The position numbers and the translations under genes are program-made. A DNA stretch of 64,000 nucleotides, taken from assembly GCA_037577475.1 (NCBI GenBank), contig CM075188.1, positions 13,825,501 to 13,889,500 of the forward strand, given 5' to 3'. This stretch comes from Chaunax sp. Z400 (taxonomy: Eukaryota; Chordata; Actinopteri; Lophiiformes; Chaunacidae). A model generated the notes under the pieces. The model was not told the DNA's origin. It saw only the letters and a list, made by a program, of their open reading frames with translations, and searched no databases. Below, piece by piece: positions 12,901 through 26,043 of the stretch (positions are counted from its first letter, which is position 1; each line of letters starts with the position of its first letter).

Positions 12901-15900
12901 TTCTATAGTGTCTCTAATGAGTAGTTAATCTAGATGTTTGGATTTAATTATACAAATACTAATACTAATAGTAGTACTGCTAATAGTAAAGGTAAGAAAA
13001 AATTAACTTTATTAAATTTTCTTCCAAATTTCAGTTTATTTACATATTTCAGAATATTGTTACTTAGTTAGTTCTTTATTTCTGTGTCTGGCCCATACCG
13101 ATTGCAAGACACCATCATACAAAACATACTTTTTAACAATTATTCTTGGCATGACTGCGCTGACCATATAACTCATGGTTTGTTTTACCTGACCTGCAGC
13201 AGTCACAGAGGGCACACAGTGTATAACAACACACCAGACTGTAATGTAATGAAGCAGAATGCAGATTCCTGCCTGACTAGGTGATGTTTAGGTTGGCTAG
13301 ATTGTCAGTATGATGGGCTAAATGGTTCAGTGGGCAGGTGGACTGGACATCAGATTGGTTGATCAGCGGTGTGACTGGCGATGCACTTGACCCGCAGATC
13401 TGTATCTGATACATGCAGTCTGCTGGTGTGTTTGCATTCAGCAAAGGATCCAGGTTAACCTGATCCAGACACAGGATCTGTCTCTCCGCATGTCCACTAG
13501 ACCAGCAGTCTGTTTGCCTATCCGCCAAAGGTCAGTTCTGAAGTGAAGACAGGAACAATGAGAGCGGAGGACTTCGCCCCGACGTAAATGTGTGTGTGTG
13601 TGTTTCTGTGACTGCATTTCTGCTCAACATCCTTATTATACAGTGTGTCTACATTAAAAGGCCAAGTCTGACCAAGTCCATGTGGAGTAATGCAGGATTC
13701 TGCTGACTTATTACCCCGTAATGATCTTGTTGCTAATTGCTAAGCCTAAATCCAGCGTGACTGAGTGTTCCCGCTCTCCTGGCAGGGCTTCTGGGCCAAT
13801 GACGTCAGCTGAGACGCTGAAATATTAAACACGCTGAGCTGCTCCATAGGTATTGGAGGTACTCTTATCTTTGCATTAGCAATGCTTAAGCATACTAGGT
13901 ATAATCCGAGGAGCTGGACAAGGCGTGTAATGGAAAAGCAATTCTTGAAAGATCTGACAGCATTAATGCCCATAGTTTCTTATCCACCGACATCCAGCAG
14001 TAGCATCATATTGACTTTAAATCAAGTACTGTGCTGCATCACAGAAGCATTCAAGTATTTTTCTTTGCCACACTTCCTTTGAAAGTGTTTTATTAATGCA
14101 GTTTGTGTTGCCATAGGAATGCACATACCAGAGATGGGATTTTGGTCATATTAAAGCTCAGACCATTAAGGCCATGAGGCAGATGATTCGCGTGGGTCAA
14201 GCAGCCTGACTGACCCTCTTGAGATTCTGGGAATGGGCTTTACTGTTTCCCAAGTGACCCCACAGCAACAATAAGAGGTCTCAGCAATGTTTAGTTTCAG
14301 GACGTTGCATCACCCATTGACAGGGACGTCTCAGCCTGGCTGTTTCGTGTTTAGTCTGGAGGTTTTTTTTGTTGTTGGTTTTTTTGTAAATGCAAAATTC
14401 CCATTTTGCACTTTTACTAGAAAGTTCTAACAAAATTTATAATTTTTATGACTAAACCACCTATTACTAATGTTTGTGCTTATGTTCAGCTTTATGCTTT
14501 TAGGTGCCACACCAAAAACTGAAAAAACAAAAAAACAAAGCATTTTTGTTCTTTTATTGTGTGTAGTTATTTTTTCTGGGTGGTTCATCTTTTTTGAAAG
14601 AGCACATGGCACAGCATATTTTCACTGAAAACCATGTATGTCTGAGATAAACACAAAAAACAATTAAATTATTTACTTTAAATCAATGCGAAAATTAAGT
14701 AAAGCATCAAGATAATATATATATATAAAAAAAAGATAAATACATATTTCCATTTGTCAATGTGTTATTGAATTGATCACTTTGAAGAAAACTTCACATC
14801 ATTCAAGTTACATGTTTTCCTAATGCTCCTGTTTTTTTTAAATGCAAAAATGGAATTGAACCAGTGACATACAGTATGTAGGCTCTCCTTATGAGCCACA
14901 CTACGCATTTTGAGGTGAAGACAAAACGGAGGAAAAAAAAGTTGTCACTTTCTCATGCCTCTGGGCTGACTGCTCCGGTGACCCAGTCAAGTCTGGAGAC
15001 AAACACCTTCTCCAGAATGATGACGCATCATCCTGCGTGACAGACCCAAAATGCCGCGGTGTCAGCCAGCGGACAATGGTCCTGCTGCTTGGGGGCTGGC
15101 TCTGTCTTTGTCCTGCACTGGTTAAGCAGACTTAGGGATAATTCCACGGATAATTCATGGGACCGGCAGCTCAGCCTCTCCCACTGGGAGATCTGATTCC
15201 CCCCTCTGCCTGGAGCCATGGCCTGCCGAGAGCTTTTCTCCAGTCTCCCCAGGAGCACAGCCTCGGACACGGCAGCCGGAGCCAAGGGAACAGTCTCTGA
15301 GGCTAAGCCCACCAGTGCTGGTTGCCAGGCGCTAAGATGCACACCCGCCATGCTAAGGGTATGTGTCTGAGTGGTCGGGCCAGGGAGGAGGAGGAGAGGG
15401 GAGAAGTCAGGTTGGCACTTGTATTGAGTGACAGCTCGACTCAGCAACATTCCCCAAGCCAACCAAGCATTCTCTTTTCTCGTGGACCTCCTCCTTACTG
15501 AGGTATGAGGGGTCCTCAAGTGTCTCAGCTTATACACAAGATCTCTCCAGCCAAACAAAAAGCATTAATCATTTTTCTTTACTCAACTCTCACAATTTCT
15601 CCCTATTTCCTCTCTTGTTACTCCCCCACCCTCCTATCCCTCCCTCCAGTCTTTTTGCGGTGCGATGTGGGGGCTGTGCAGAGGCCATCTCTCCAGCAGA
15701 GCTTGTGATGCGAACAGGGTCCACTGTGTTCCACCTACGCTGCTTCACCTGCAGTGTTTGTTCCTGCCGCCTGCAGACTGGGGACCGTTGTGTCCTCAGG
15801 GAGGGACAGCTACTGTGTGCCAGAGAGGACTACCACCAGTGTTTGGCCAGCCCCACCTCCTCTGACACAGGTAAAGGCTGTGCACAGAGTGTTTGTGTTT

Positions 15901-17240
15901 GTACATCCTACGTTTTGTTACTGATGTTTATCCTTTTTTAGTTTTGAATGTCATTTGCACGCTGTTTTGTGCCACTAACAACTCATTTCTGACAATTTTA
16001 AGGTAAAACTTGAGTTTTTTTGCATTTAACTCTGGGTCGAAATTCAGTCAAATATTGCTTTACAGTCTTCATTGTAATGTTTATGACTAGGACTAGGACT
16101 AGGACTAAACTCCTACTGGCAACTCATTTTCCATTTACCTCTTTAGAAATTCGGGTGCTCCATTTGGCCACTTTATCTTTTTTTAAAAATGCTGGGATAT
16201 GTAGGCAACCAAAAACTGAAGCAGAGATCAAGACATGCTGGAAAAGTGGTTAAATAAAAAATAAAGTACCCGATGAATGCAAATGATTTTACTTTCTTCT
16301 GTAAGCGTCTGCTTTTCATTCATATCTGCCCCCAAGGTAAAAGTGATGATGAAGAAGAAGAAGAGGAGGAGGAAGAGGAATCTGGGAGGGTTTCAGGCAG
16401 ACGTGTCAGATCAGAAGACCCTGAGAGCAAACGTCCCAAAAGGCCGCGCACTATTTTGACAACTCAACAAAGACGGACCTTTAAAGCCTCCTTTGAGGTC
16501 TCGTCCAAGCCTTGTCGTAAGGTAGAGTGTTTATTCTGTGTGCAGCAGCAGTCTGAAGATACTGTAGATGAGTATGGAGATACAGAGAGCTGAAGCCTGA
16601 GCCCCACTCCAGAGCTTCTGTTCCACATATGACATAGATTTGTTGCACAGTTTATGATTGCATTGAGTGTGACCGAGGAAGATGAAAAATATAGCTGTTT
16701 TCCGTCAACACTCTTACTGTAATGTTTATTAAATACAAAACTAAGAATCTTTGAACTAGGCTTTAGACGTTTTAATTGTGTGTTCTATTGAATCAAAATG
16801 AGTTGCTTCTCTTTTTAAAAAGAAATTGATTAAATCTTCAAATTTCGTTTGAAAGTCTTGGAACAAAGTAAGTCCTCAATGCAAAAATTAAAAATTAGTA
16901 GTGGGAGGTGTGACAGGATTTCAACAATCTTCTGTATTATGTAGCTGAGCAGATGAATCAATGTGCTTTTTAGCCATGGCATTTAGCATTTTCTTTAAAC
17001 AAAATGTTGTATCCTTTTTGTCCTTGTTTGAGGTGGATTTTTTTTATACATATTTCAAGTGACCTCTCTGTGTCTTCGTTCCTTTTTTTTTTTTACCCCT
17101 CCTTTCTTACGTTCTCCTTTCTGACTTTCTCCTTCCCCCTGAATCCTGATCCAAGGTAAGGGAGACCTTGGCAGCAGAGACTGGCCTGAGTGTCCGGGTT
17201 GTCCAGGTCTGGTTCCAGAACCAGAGAGCCAAAGTAATCC

Positions 17241-17308
<68 letters not shown>

Positions 17309-19538
17309 CATATGCTCTACTAATAAAAGTGCTCTTTCTGCACTGCGTTTGTGTGCCAGAGTGGAAATCAGCCTGGTTATCTCTTCATACAGAAAACTGA
17401 TGACATCTTACTGCGAGATCGCTGTAGATTAAACCCCATATTTCCTCACAAAGTAGCCACATGTGTGGCATGCCTCCTCCAGTGAAAGATGACCTTTACT
17501 TGAATTTTAAAACTTTGCAAATGAGTGAACACACATGTATGCCTGGGTAGCAGAGCGGCCGTGGAGTGAGAAAAATGTTTTACATCAGGCCTGTATGGAG
17601 TTTTATATCTGTTGTTGCATTCTTTTAGATGAAGAAACTGGCCAGGAGACAACAGCAGCAGCAGGAGGAGCATCAGCAGCAGACTCAGGAGCAGCGTGAG
17701 CACTCAGCACATCACACAGGTATTATACAGTTAACATGTTTTAATGTGCTTTATGACTCCCATATGATATGATATGTATAAAAGTAGATGTACCTCTTCT
17801 TTCTCAGCACTGTGAAACTTATATTCTAAGAAAAAAGCTACCATACGATCAAAGATAATTGACATTTTACAGATGAGCAAGGAGTTATTTCCAAGTATGT
17901 TTTAGCAGACAGAGTAAAGTACTCAATATAAGAAAGGCAGAGAAAACAGATTAGTGTTTTACCTTAATGCGTTAACTATGTGTTGCTCTAAAAAGATTTC
18001 TGATAGCAATCTCAACACATATGCAAACTTTGAACACCGGGAAAACCAGATAATAGAGAGCCCTAAAGAGGCTAAATACTTATAGCAACATGAGGTTAGC
18101 ACAGGGCACAAAAGCTCGCTGGAAAAAACTATAAGATTCAGCAGTGAACATCATCTCCTGTGGGTCTCCTCTGCTCCACAGCACCCTCCCATGGCAGTTT
18201 GACCTCTGAGATGGAGCGACTGGGGTCCTCCTACACCCATACTGAGCAACAACAGCAGCAGATGGGACTCACCACACTGGAACAGCAGGACTATGACATG
18301 GACCCCTTCAGACAGGGCCTGACCCCACCTCAGATGCCAGGGGATCACATGCACCCCTACGGTAAGGACCTCAGTGCTGTCAAAACATAATGGAGAATTG
18401 TATGGTTAAAGCATTGCTCTATAAAGCTGCTATGATTGATGCTATTTGTAAAATGAAGAAAAAGATATTTTAAAATTGTTTTAAAATGTTGGACCTAGTT
18501 CATTTTAGCATTGTAACATTGTTTGCTAGAGTTCTGCTCTTTGTCCTCATGTATTAAAATGTCTTTTTTAGAACGATACCAATTGAAAGGTCTAAAGCAA
18601 AAATATCACAGATATTTTAAAAATGTGTTTACAATTATGCTAATATTGATAAGATAGATGTCTGAAAGCTTCCTAAAATGTAGTTGCATTTAAATAGTCC
18701 CTTTGTGACTAGCTACATTCACTTTGTGGTATAGGCCAACTTGACATTAAACCTGCAATTTTCTCTCTGGCTGCTAATTTCAGAGATAACATTGAGTCTG
18801 TACTGTATATTATGGGTGGACAGATTCATGGAAAATACCAGCAAAATAATGTCTTGTAATGTAATATTACAAAACCACCAAATATGATCTCTCTAACACA
18901 GTTACAACAGACTGGAACATATTCTTCAGTATTGTGTAGCAGTAGTGCTTTTTGCAGGGTTTTTGTGTTGATTTGGTTATAATGTCAGTTGCTCCTGTTA
19001 TTTTTGTTTATCCTTTGTACACTGGAAATGAACTCAAAAACCCTTTGCAACTCCTCCAAATTATATTTTCATTTTAAGTGACAATCCAATGACATTCATA
19101 AACTTGGGACTGATATCAGTCGTTTGTATGGATCAAGTTCCAAAAACGCTGCATCCTACATATCCCATAATGCAACTTGATAGCCCTTCGTTGGTTTCTA
19201 TTAAAATTTCTAAATTCCAAACCCAATCCAAAATAACCCTGAGGACATCACCATGATTTTTTAAATCAAACTTTGACTAGTACTCCTAATTACTAAACTC
19301 AACTTTATTAGTAAAATCAGTGACATGTTCACTTAAAACGACCAATGATCAGATTACAGCCTTATTATCCACTAATCAATGATGATCTTTTATAGGTTTC
19401 AAGGGTCTGTACGGTGACATGGACAGAGACCCTCATTCTCATATGGTTGACAGTGACTGCCTGTCCCTGGGTGACTCCTCTCTCCTCACCCCTATTGACC
19501 GCCTCTACTCCATGCAGGACTCATACTTCACCTCCTGA
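9924..19538 (+). CDS. lmx1a: LIM homeobox transcription factor 1 alpha
   Basis: Transcription factor of the LMX1 class, which specifies roof plate and midbrain dopaminergic neurons in vertebrates. Exons 9924-10102, 15650-15870, 16337-16521, 17156-17233, 17629-17719, 18182-18361 and 19396-19538 join in frame to 358 aa. LIM1 begins at Cys7 (CAGC...WHEECVRCAAC) and LIM2 at Cys66 (CGGC...FHLRCFTCSVC). A linker with ten consecutive Glu follows, then a homeodomain at about 164-223 (KRPRTILTTQQRRTFKASFE ... VQVWFQNQRAKMKK) and a Gln-rich tail with the LMX1 signature DPFRQGLTPPQMPGDHMHPYG and the end LYSMQDSYFTS. It lacks the longer N-terminus (MLDGLKMEE) of mammalian LMX1A, and the homeodomain has Thr where mammals have Ala (RRTFK). 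The rxrg neighbour favours lmx1a over lmx1b. A fish-specific lmx1a-like duplicate is also possible. Confidence 0.9.
10103..15649. other. Large first coding intron of lmx1a
   Basis: This 5.5-kb intron holds (TG)n and (AC)n tracts near 10972-11000 and 11174-11195, a poly-A run at 11321-11341 and the CCAAT/CRE cluster at 13793. I found no convincing coding exon. The 176-codon minus-strand frame at 15028-15558 is discussed under rejected items. Confidence 0.6.
13793..13812. promoter_or_regulatory. CCAAT box abutting a perfect CRE in lmx1a intron 1
   Basis: The run GGGCCAATGACGTCAGCTGA places a CCAAT box directly against the palindromic CRE TGACGTCA (13800-13807), which overlaps an E-box-like CAGCTG. 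This density of sites in a 5.5-kb intron suggests an enhancer or internal promoter. Motif evidence only. Confidence 0.3.
17246..17304. repeat. (AC)n microsatellite after the homeodomain exon
   Basis: About 29 AC units starting 12 bases after the donor of the lmx1a exon that ends at 17233. Confidence 0.95.
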
Positions 19539-19874
19539 GGGTGGAGATCAGACTCAGTGAGAAGCTTTCTGGTCTCATCATTTATCTGTCTGTAGCTTGT
19601 ACAATGTGAATGAAGTGGTTACAAGAGGATGTGGTTACAATGTAATATGATTCAATACACCATGTGCAAATGTAATTAAACAACTTCCTCTCATGCTTTA
19701 CATTGCCACTGTACAACACAGGCTCCCATGTATGCACAATACTATCAGACCTCTTTCACTATGTTTGAATGTTAGATTATGCATCTAGTAATGTAAATAG
19801 CAGTTTGGTTGTGTATTTGTATTTATTCCCATGATATGTGTATGCTGTTTATCTTGAATGAATCAACAATTATT

Positions 19875-19880
19875 AATAAA
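19875..19880 (+). terminator. lmx1a polyadenylation signal
   Basis: AATAAA 337 bases after the lmx1a stop codon, the first canonical hexamer in an AT-rich 3' UTR. Confidence 0.55.
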
Positions 19881-19899
19881 TATGGTATGTTATGATACA

Positions 19900-22800
19900 G
19901 GGAGTTTTCAGCATAGAGTGTGTGGCACAGGACTCATTTTATATGAAGATGAGTTTAGGAGCAGGTCAGTCTATCCTCAGTGCTTATCAGTCCAATCTAG
20001 GTGACAGGTCAGCGAGGTATCCTCCCCTGACTGTTGGGTGGATCATCAGATTATAAAATACTGAGCTATGACAGCTGTATGGGTCAGTGGCAGGTAAGCA
20101 TCACATCCACGCCGCCATCATCAACGCTCACATTGTGCTCCTCATGGTCAAAGGCCCTCGCTGCATTTTTCTGCCTTTTCCTTCCTTCAGTAGTAAAGGA
20201 TTCAGGGGGGGACCACCCAGGCATTGTGCCCAGCTGGAATGCACCAATGGAGAGGGAGGTTGAGAAAACCCAGGGAGGGGGCTCCAGACAACGGAGGGGC
20301 TGAAAGCTGTGTCAGGGGAGAATGCCCAGGGTGACACAGAGATATGAAGCCCCACTGTATGGAGTTCCTCCTTGCCCCAGTCATGAACCCTTTCCTGGAC
20401 CCATCTCATGTTTCCCACTATGAAATCAGACCTTGCAGAGCAGAGAGCGCAAGTCAATGGTCAGGAACAATCTAACTGTCTGTCACCGTGGTATGTTACT
20501 GCCAACCAGAGCAAAAGAAGTGTGCAGCAGAGGGTACTGAGTATGTGTTTCTTTGAGTCTGCCTTTGTGTCTGTGTCTGTATCTATTCTAAGTGCCGGCA
20601 TGTGCTTGTGTGCATGCTCATCTGTTAGGATGTGGGGGACAAAAGTCCAATAATGCATCCTTGCATTAATCCTTGTATCTTTAGAGGGAGATGAAGGTAG
20701 AAAACCCAGACTTAAATATCAGGAAGAAAGCTAAGGTGGTCACCTACAGGGCATTTTCTCTTCTTGTGAGCGAGTCTGTGTGCAGTTGGCACGCATGCAT
20801 GGTTGCCAGCAGCAGTGGACGGGATGAGAAAAATAATCAAACCATGATCATAAGGTCACAGCAGGTACCAATAGCCTCATTATTATTCTGACGGTAGCCA
20901 AACAGTTTCTTGTCAACAGTTTGGTTATTTATTGCACCACTCTTGCCAACCACAGGCTACAAACCCTCTGTCTTTTAACTGCTATAATTGGCTTCATGCT
21001 GTTGCAGCACCAAGACAGATGCACACACTTTTCTGATACACCACTGGCCAAGGCAGCACAAGTTTAAAGTCTGCGGGTATACATACTATCGGCATAGATT
21101 CACAGAGAAGGTTCTATACAATAGACATTTCATACTTATTTCAGACAATGGATTAACACCTAAATTGGTAAACACAAAGTGTAAATCATCTCTAATATGA
21201 AACATCTTTTCAATAACGTGAGTCTTGGTTTAGGCCATTATGCTCACTATTCTGTAGCTACTGTCGGGGTAGTGAACTGCCTCTATGTGGGATCATTGCC
21301 AGGTAGGACACATTTAGCTGTGACTGATAATAGATCACCTCAGCAATATGCAACAGGAGCTTTCTCATCACTAAATGTGCCAAACTGACACTTTGTGATT
21401 GTTTAGAAATCTCATAGGTTTTCTGTGTGTCAAATGAGCTGCTAGGCAGCTGCAAAACAGAGTAGCCCCATACTGCATCAAATGACATTGGACATAGTTG
21501 ATGGAATGCCAACCCTGATCATAAGCTTAATGTGCGGTATTTGGCGAGTCAGCTAAAAAATAAAATAAAATAAAACTAGGATATCAGACATGATATGTGC
21601 ATTTTCATCAGACATATTTCCTGCAGACATCAGAAATAAGGATTGAGTATATAATGCGAGTGCTACAACATACTGTATGTCTATGTGTGAAACTGTACAG
21701 CATCATCACAGTAGTTCTCACTTCTTTTCTCAAATCATGTTATAATCAACAAACACAGTCCTATCAGGACAAGTGGCACAACAACAGAGGCAGGTCCTAC
21801 ACTTACATACACCACCATGACAGTCCTCACTGGCATACCTTCCTTAACTTTTTGAATTAAGATGGTGGACATGGTAAATATTACACCTGCTTAATATCCG
21901 CATGTTGAATTCATCATGAACATGTCAGCATGCTGACAAAAAAAAAAATTCACCTAAGCTGTCAGGCAGCAAAACAGCTTGTCATTCAGGGAAAATCCCA
22001 CTCTATGGGTGAAAAGACACTTGGAGCCAAAGCTGAAGTTCACCCAAGGATGGGAGCAGTTCTTAGACAGTGGTTACATATGTAATTGCTTAAATAGATT
22101 GGCTGTTTGAATACTGAAAAGATAAAACTAGTACATTTTAAGATAATGCTAGGCACTCATGCTGGGAGGAGGGCAGATGCTGACTCCAGTGGCCTGAGTT
22201 TTTGCATGTCATAATTGATGTCCTCCCAACCAGAAACCCTCATTACATTCTAAGTCACCGTGGGAACCATAGCTAAAGGGGGAATATGTGTACAGTTACT
22301 CCTCCTTTGATGTGGGGCCTTGGCCAGCAGGGGGCACGGGTGTGCTTCAGATAACGTTGACCAAAATTATGGCCATCAGCCGCAGACCAAATTAAACCTC
22401 ATTTACTGAAACACAGTGACAAAAGGGGGGTTTCCCTCAAGACCTAAACTACTGATTAAAGACATGACAAGTTAATGACATAGTTGGTGAGTTGATTATG
22501 AACTTAATGAATATATGTACATATATAAATCCACATTCTGAATCATCAATGTGCAATGTACTGAGCACTCAGCCAGAGGGCAGTTAAGTGCATCTCTATA
22601 GTGTTATGATTTATTTATTTTTATTCTGTGCTACCTGGGCACAGAGATCACATCTTTGTTTCAGCCATCCTGTTTTGGACAAAAACCTCATCACAAGTTC
22701 ATGTAGACCAAACATCAAAACTGAACTCTCCATGCAGCGCAGAGAAGACTAAGGAGCAATGGGGGGGGGGGACTTCAGAGTGGGACATTTTCTTAGAAAC

Positions 22801-23338
22801 CAACAAAATATCATATTTTTTAACCTATTTTTTATGATAGTTTTCTGAGGTGAAGTGGTATTGGAACATAAACAATGAAATTACAAGCTCTTATATTAAT
22901 TACAATTGACAGATTAGGATACGGACAAGAGCAATTATTCTGCCAAAGCAATGAGGGATGTCTGCATGAGAGGTGCACTCTATGTTAGCCGTCCCATTCA
23001 GAGCAAATCACTCCTCAGGTTAAGTTACCTCAAGAACCAAAACTTAACATCTTCGTGAGGATGAGAGAAGACTGAGAAGCTATAAGAGGTGAGGCTCAGA
23101 GAGGGACATCTCTTAACTGGAAGATTCTAGAATTCTAGAATATACTGTGATGAAGTTATACCAGAAAGAAATAACAACAACAGATTATAATAAAAGCTTC
23201 TTTTTTTTTTCAACCAAGCAATGCGTCACAGCCACATTCCACATGGCAAGCAAGTTGCACTGCATGCTGTGAGTCCCATTTAATGGTTTACATTTAATAA
23301 TCACAGGTCGCTGTGCATTGAGAACAATTACTGATTAA
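19900..23338. other. Gene-free DNA between lmx1a and the selectin cluster
   Basis: No supported exon on either strand. Small open frames here show no recognisable domain or splice context. A CTCF-like motif at 22324-22337 is listed separately. Confidence 0.6.
22324..22337 (+). promoter_or_regulatory. Strong CTCF-like motif
   Basis: CCAGCAGGGGGCAC is nearly a perfect CTCF core. It lies between lmx1a and the selectins. An opposite-strand motif of the same class occurs at 30381-30394 inside the transmembrane exon of the E-selectin-like gene, so the two point towards each other. Confidence 0.45.
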
Positions 23339-23523
23339 TTAAAAAAAATATTTAGACACTTTATTAACCCCACAGGGGGAAATTCTTTCTCTGCATTTGA
23401 CCCAACCCTGAGGAGCAGTGGGCTGCCTTTACTGCACCCTGTAGCCCTGCAGGGGCTGGGGATCGAACCACTGACCTTTCATTCCGTGAGCGACCGCTCT
23501 ACCTCCTGAGCCACAGCCGTTAG
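23339..23523 (-). mobile_element. tRNA-derived SINE, nearly full length
   Basis: Read on the minus strand, the head is tRNA-like with an A-box-like GGCTCAGGAGGTAGAGC and a B-box GGTTCGATCCCC. A middle region follows, then a 3' end with GGGTCAAATGCAGAGAAAG and GGGTTAATAAAGTG and an A-rich terminus. This layout is that of the tRNA-head SINEs abundant in spiny-rayed fishes. It is a Pol III retroposon, not a functional tRNA gene. Confidence 0.8.
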
Positions 23524-23759
23524 ATCAGAACAGGACAGGGAGCCATGAAAATGATTGTATCCATTGATTATTAGAGTTATTTGGTTCACTTGAAGAAATA
23601 AAGGCACTAGGAAGAGACCAACTATGTACAAATTACATTATTCAAAATAGAAAAGTGCAGTGAGCTCCAGAAAGAGTAATAAGAACAGACTGTGCTGTAT
23701 TTATTCTGATTGTATCTCATGCTTAGACTTCAGCACTTAGTCATCTGTGGTCATACCTT

Positions 23760-25075
23760 GGCAAACTGGAAGTAAGTGATTCCTGAAGGGCATACTCTCC
23801 TGTTTGTGCCACTCGGATCAAAACCTTCCTCACATTGCACTGTGCATATTGAGCCATAGCTGCACTCTCCTATAGAGGGTCCTGACATTGCATGGAGGCA
23901 TGGAAAGCGGTTTTTAAACTGTTTCACAGTACCAGGTGAGTTACACTGTAAGCTAAAGGAGAAAGGCTCCAGAGGGTCCTCACACATCACGGTGCTCGTA
24001 ACAGGAAACAAAACATGTGAGCAGTGTGTGGTGTTTAGATATCAATCATATAGTCCACTCAATGGAGATCAGTGTTCTTATGACTCCCCTTATATAAACA
24101 TAGCATGAGCACGTTGCCCGGGTGTGAATAAGCGTGCTGACATGATTTACAGTCAAGGGAAACAGCAACTACTCACCCACTTGAAATTACAATGTTGCTT
24201 TCTGAGTGCAAGCACAAATGCGTGTGAAATAAAGTGATAACAGTTGTGACCTGAAACTGTTCTGCTGTACTGTCTGGACAGGATGTGACTACGCATGGAG
24301 ACCAGCGAAGTATTAGTAAAAGGTGGCCATCAGTCTATTAAGAGTGGTAAAGTTTCACAAGTGGGAAATGATCAATAAGCATTTCACAAATACATTTTCT
24401 GATAGGACGTCACTGAAAAATCATTATGAACATTAAATTATGAGATTGTTTACATGATTCACTCTTAATTTTTACATTCAAAGGCAAATGATAGATCACT
24501 TATAATGCTCTGTCCACTGGGCTCATAGTCATCATCACAGCTGACCTGACAGGTGGACTAGTAGTAGTAAGGTTCAGTGAGGTGACTGCAGTTCATACTA
24601 ACTGCACCAATGCTGGTGTGATTCAAAACTGGACACAGCTCAACTAAGAGAGGCAATGAGTTTCATTGTAACTTTGATCTGAAATAATAATGTCCGGCTA
24701 TTGTTGATATCCAGTTGCCCTACCTTGACAAGAGGAACAGGGTGTTGTCAGTGACCACTGGCTTGGCATAGCAGCTGGGGCTCGCCCACCAACTGAAAGC
24801 CAGGTTCACAGTGGAAAAGGCAGGAAAGTAAAAACGCTTGGACCCCTAGAGATGGAAAAAATAGTGAAAACTTTTTTTCTGGATATAGCAAAGGTTTGCA
24901 TGGGATTGCTAAAGAATCTTTCACAGAAAGAGGTCAAGGCTGCTTAAAATACATTACGACAACGTTTGCTTACCGTCTTCACAGCGTGACCCCAGAAAAC
25001 TAAGATGCCACTGACAGATATAGTTCTCTATGGTTTCATCACAGTCTGCATGGGCAGTTCAGGAACTCTGCCTAC
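23760..25075 (-). pseudogene. Decayed third selectin gene (EGF and CCP remnants)
   Basis: Three fragments lie in selectin order on the minus strand. Around 24973-25070 an EGF-like piece reads ADCDETIENYICQWHLSFLG then SRCEDG, ending at a GTAAGC donor in the same phase as the two intact selectins. One conserved Cys is replaced by Trp and the start of the module is broken. Around 24720-24840 a CCP piece reads CEPGFQLVGEPQLLCQASG, then hits TGA, and resumes in the next frame as WSLTTPCSSC before a donor. Around 23770-24000 two partial CCPs are run together (MCEDPLEPFSFSLQC, then CSYGSICTVQCEEGF). No lectin exon, signal peptide or transmembrane exon was found. It is best read as a dead paralogue in tandem with the two intact genes. 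Confidence 0.7.
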
Positions 25076-25079
25076 AATA

Positions 25080-26043
25080 GGCTACATACATACATACGGA
25101 GATTTCACATACTACAATAAGCCTACAGTCAAATGTAAAAACGTCATGTGTTTTAAGAGTGTAGCTCAGGTCTGAGATTAGGTTGATAGACAATGTGACA
25201 ACATTGAACTGGTGGAAGTACAGAGAAAGAAGTTTGAAAGGCTTTGCTGACTTGCAGATTACGTCAGCAATGACATACTTTGGGAAAATACAATTAATGC
25301 TGCTATCAGTACCCAGGGATGCAGCCTTTGTAAAGTATCAACAAAATCTGAAATAAAAACATATCTATCCATGATTGCATATTAATTTCATATTATACTA
25401 ATTGCATATTAGTCATGTATGGACGGATATACAACACATGCACTGATATTTGACAGGTATTACCATTTGATCTGTCTTCTGTCACACATTCTTGTCGTTC
25501 TATTCACTCCTCTTTGCTAATAATCAATTACAAAACAATATTTATTGTTCTTCAGAGATTGAGTCAATGACCGTTTTGTCATATCTCTCTGGCTGTAACT
25601 TTGTTTTGGGAGGGGCAGCACTCTACCACCCACCACACTCTCACTCTCTCACACACATACAGGCACCCATAAGAACTCATTACTCTCTACAATTAATTTT
25701 ATTTAATTCAAGTTAAATTCTCGAAGAAATCACAAAAATTACATTCTAATGTTAAAATATTTGTGTGTGAGTTAGTATATATATATATATATATAATAAT
25801 TATAAACATATAATATATGTTTTATATTTTTTGTTTACATGTGCATGACCTAATAATAAACCCCCACATACAAACTTTATATTGGGCTGTATACCAAAAT
25901 GAAGATTCAAGTTATTAGACAAAATGTTAGGTAACTGATTGTCCTGATATACAGCCTGCACAACAAGTGACTGAAAATGTTTATTTATTAACAATGTACT
26001 ACGACTAATACCAGTAACTGCATTTGGGTCATTATACATCTAT
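25080..26043. other. Intergenic, selectin pseudogene to short selectin
   Basis: AT-rich, with a short (TA)n tract near 25780. A lectin exon for the adjacent pseudogene was looked for on the minus strand and not found. Possible minus-strand AATAAA signals for the short selectin occur just below 26000. Confidence 0.5.

Noticed and set aside
15028..15558. 176-codon open frame on the minus strand upstream of lmx1a exon 3
   Set aside because: No recognisable domain, no splice partner or promoter, and composition like the surrounding CT-rich intron. Its length is unremarkable for chance.
17055..17311. Cys/Val repeat frames on the minus strand
   Set aside because: Produced by the (AC)n microsatellite.
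20034..20457. Overlapping frames on both strands after lmx1a
   Set aside because: No domain, no splice context and no conservation signal that I can judge from one sequence.
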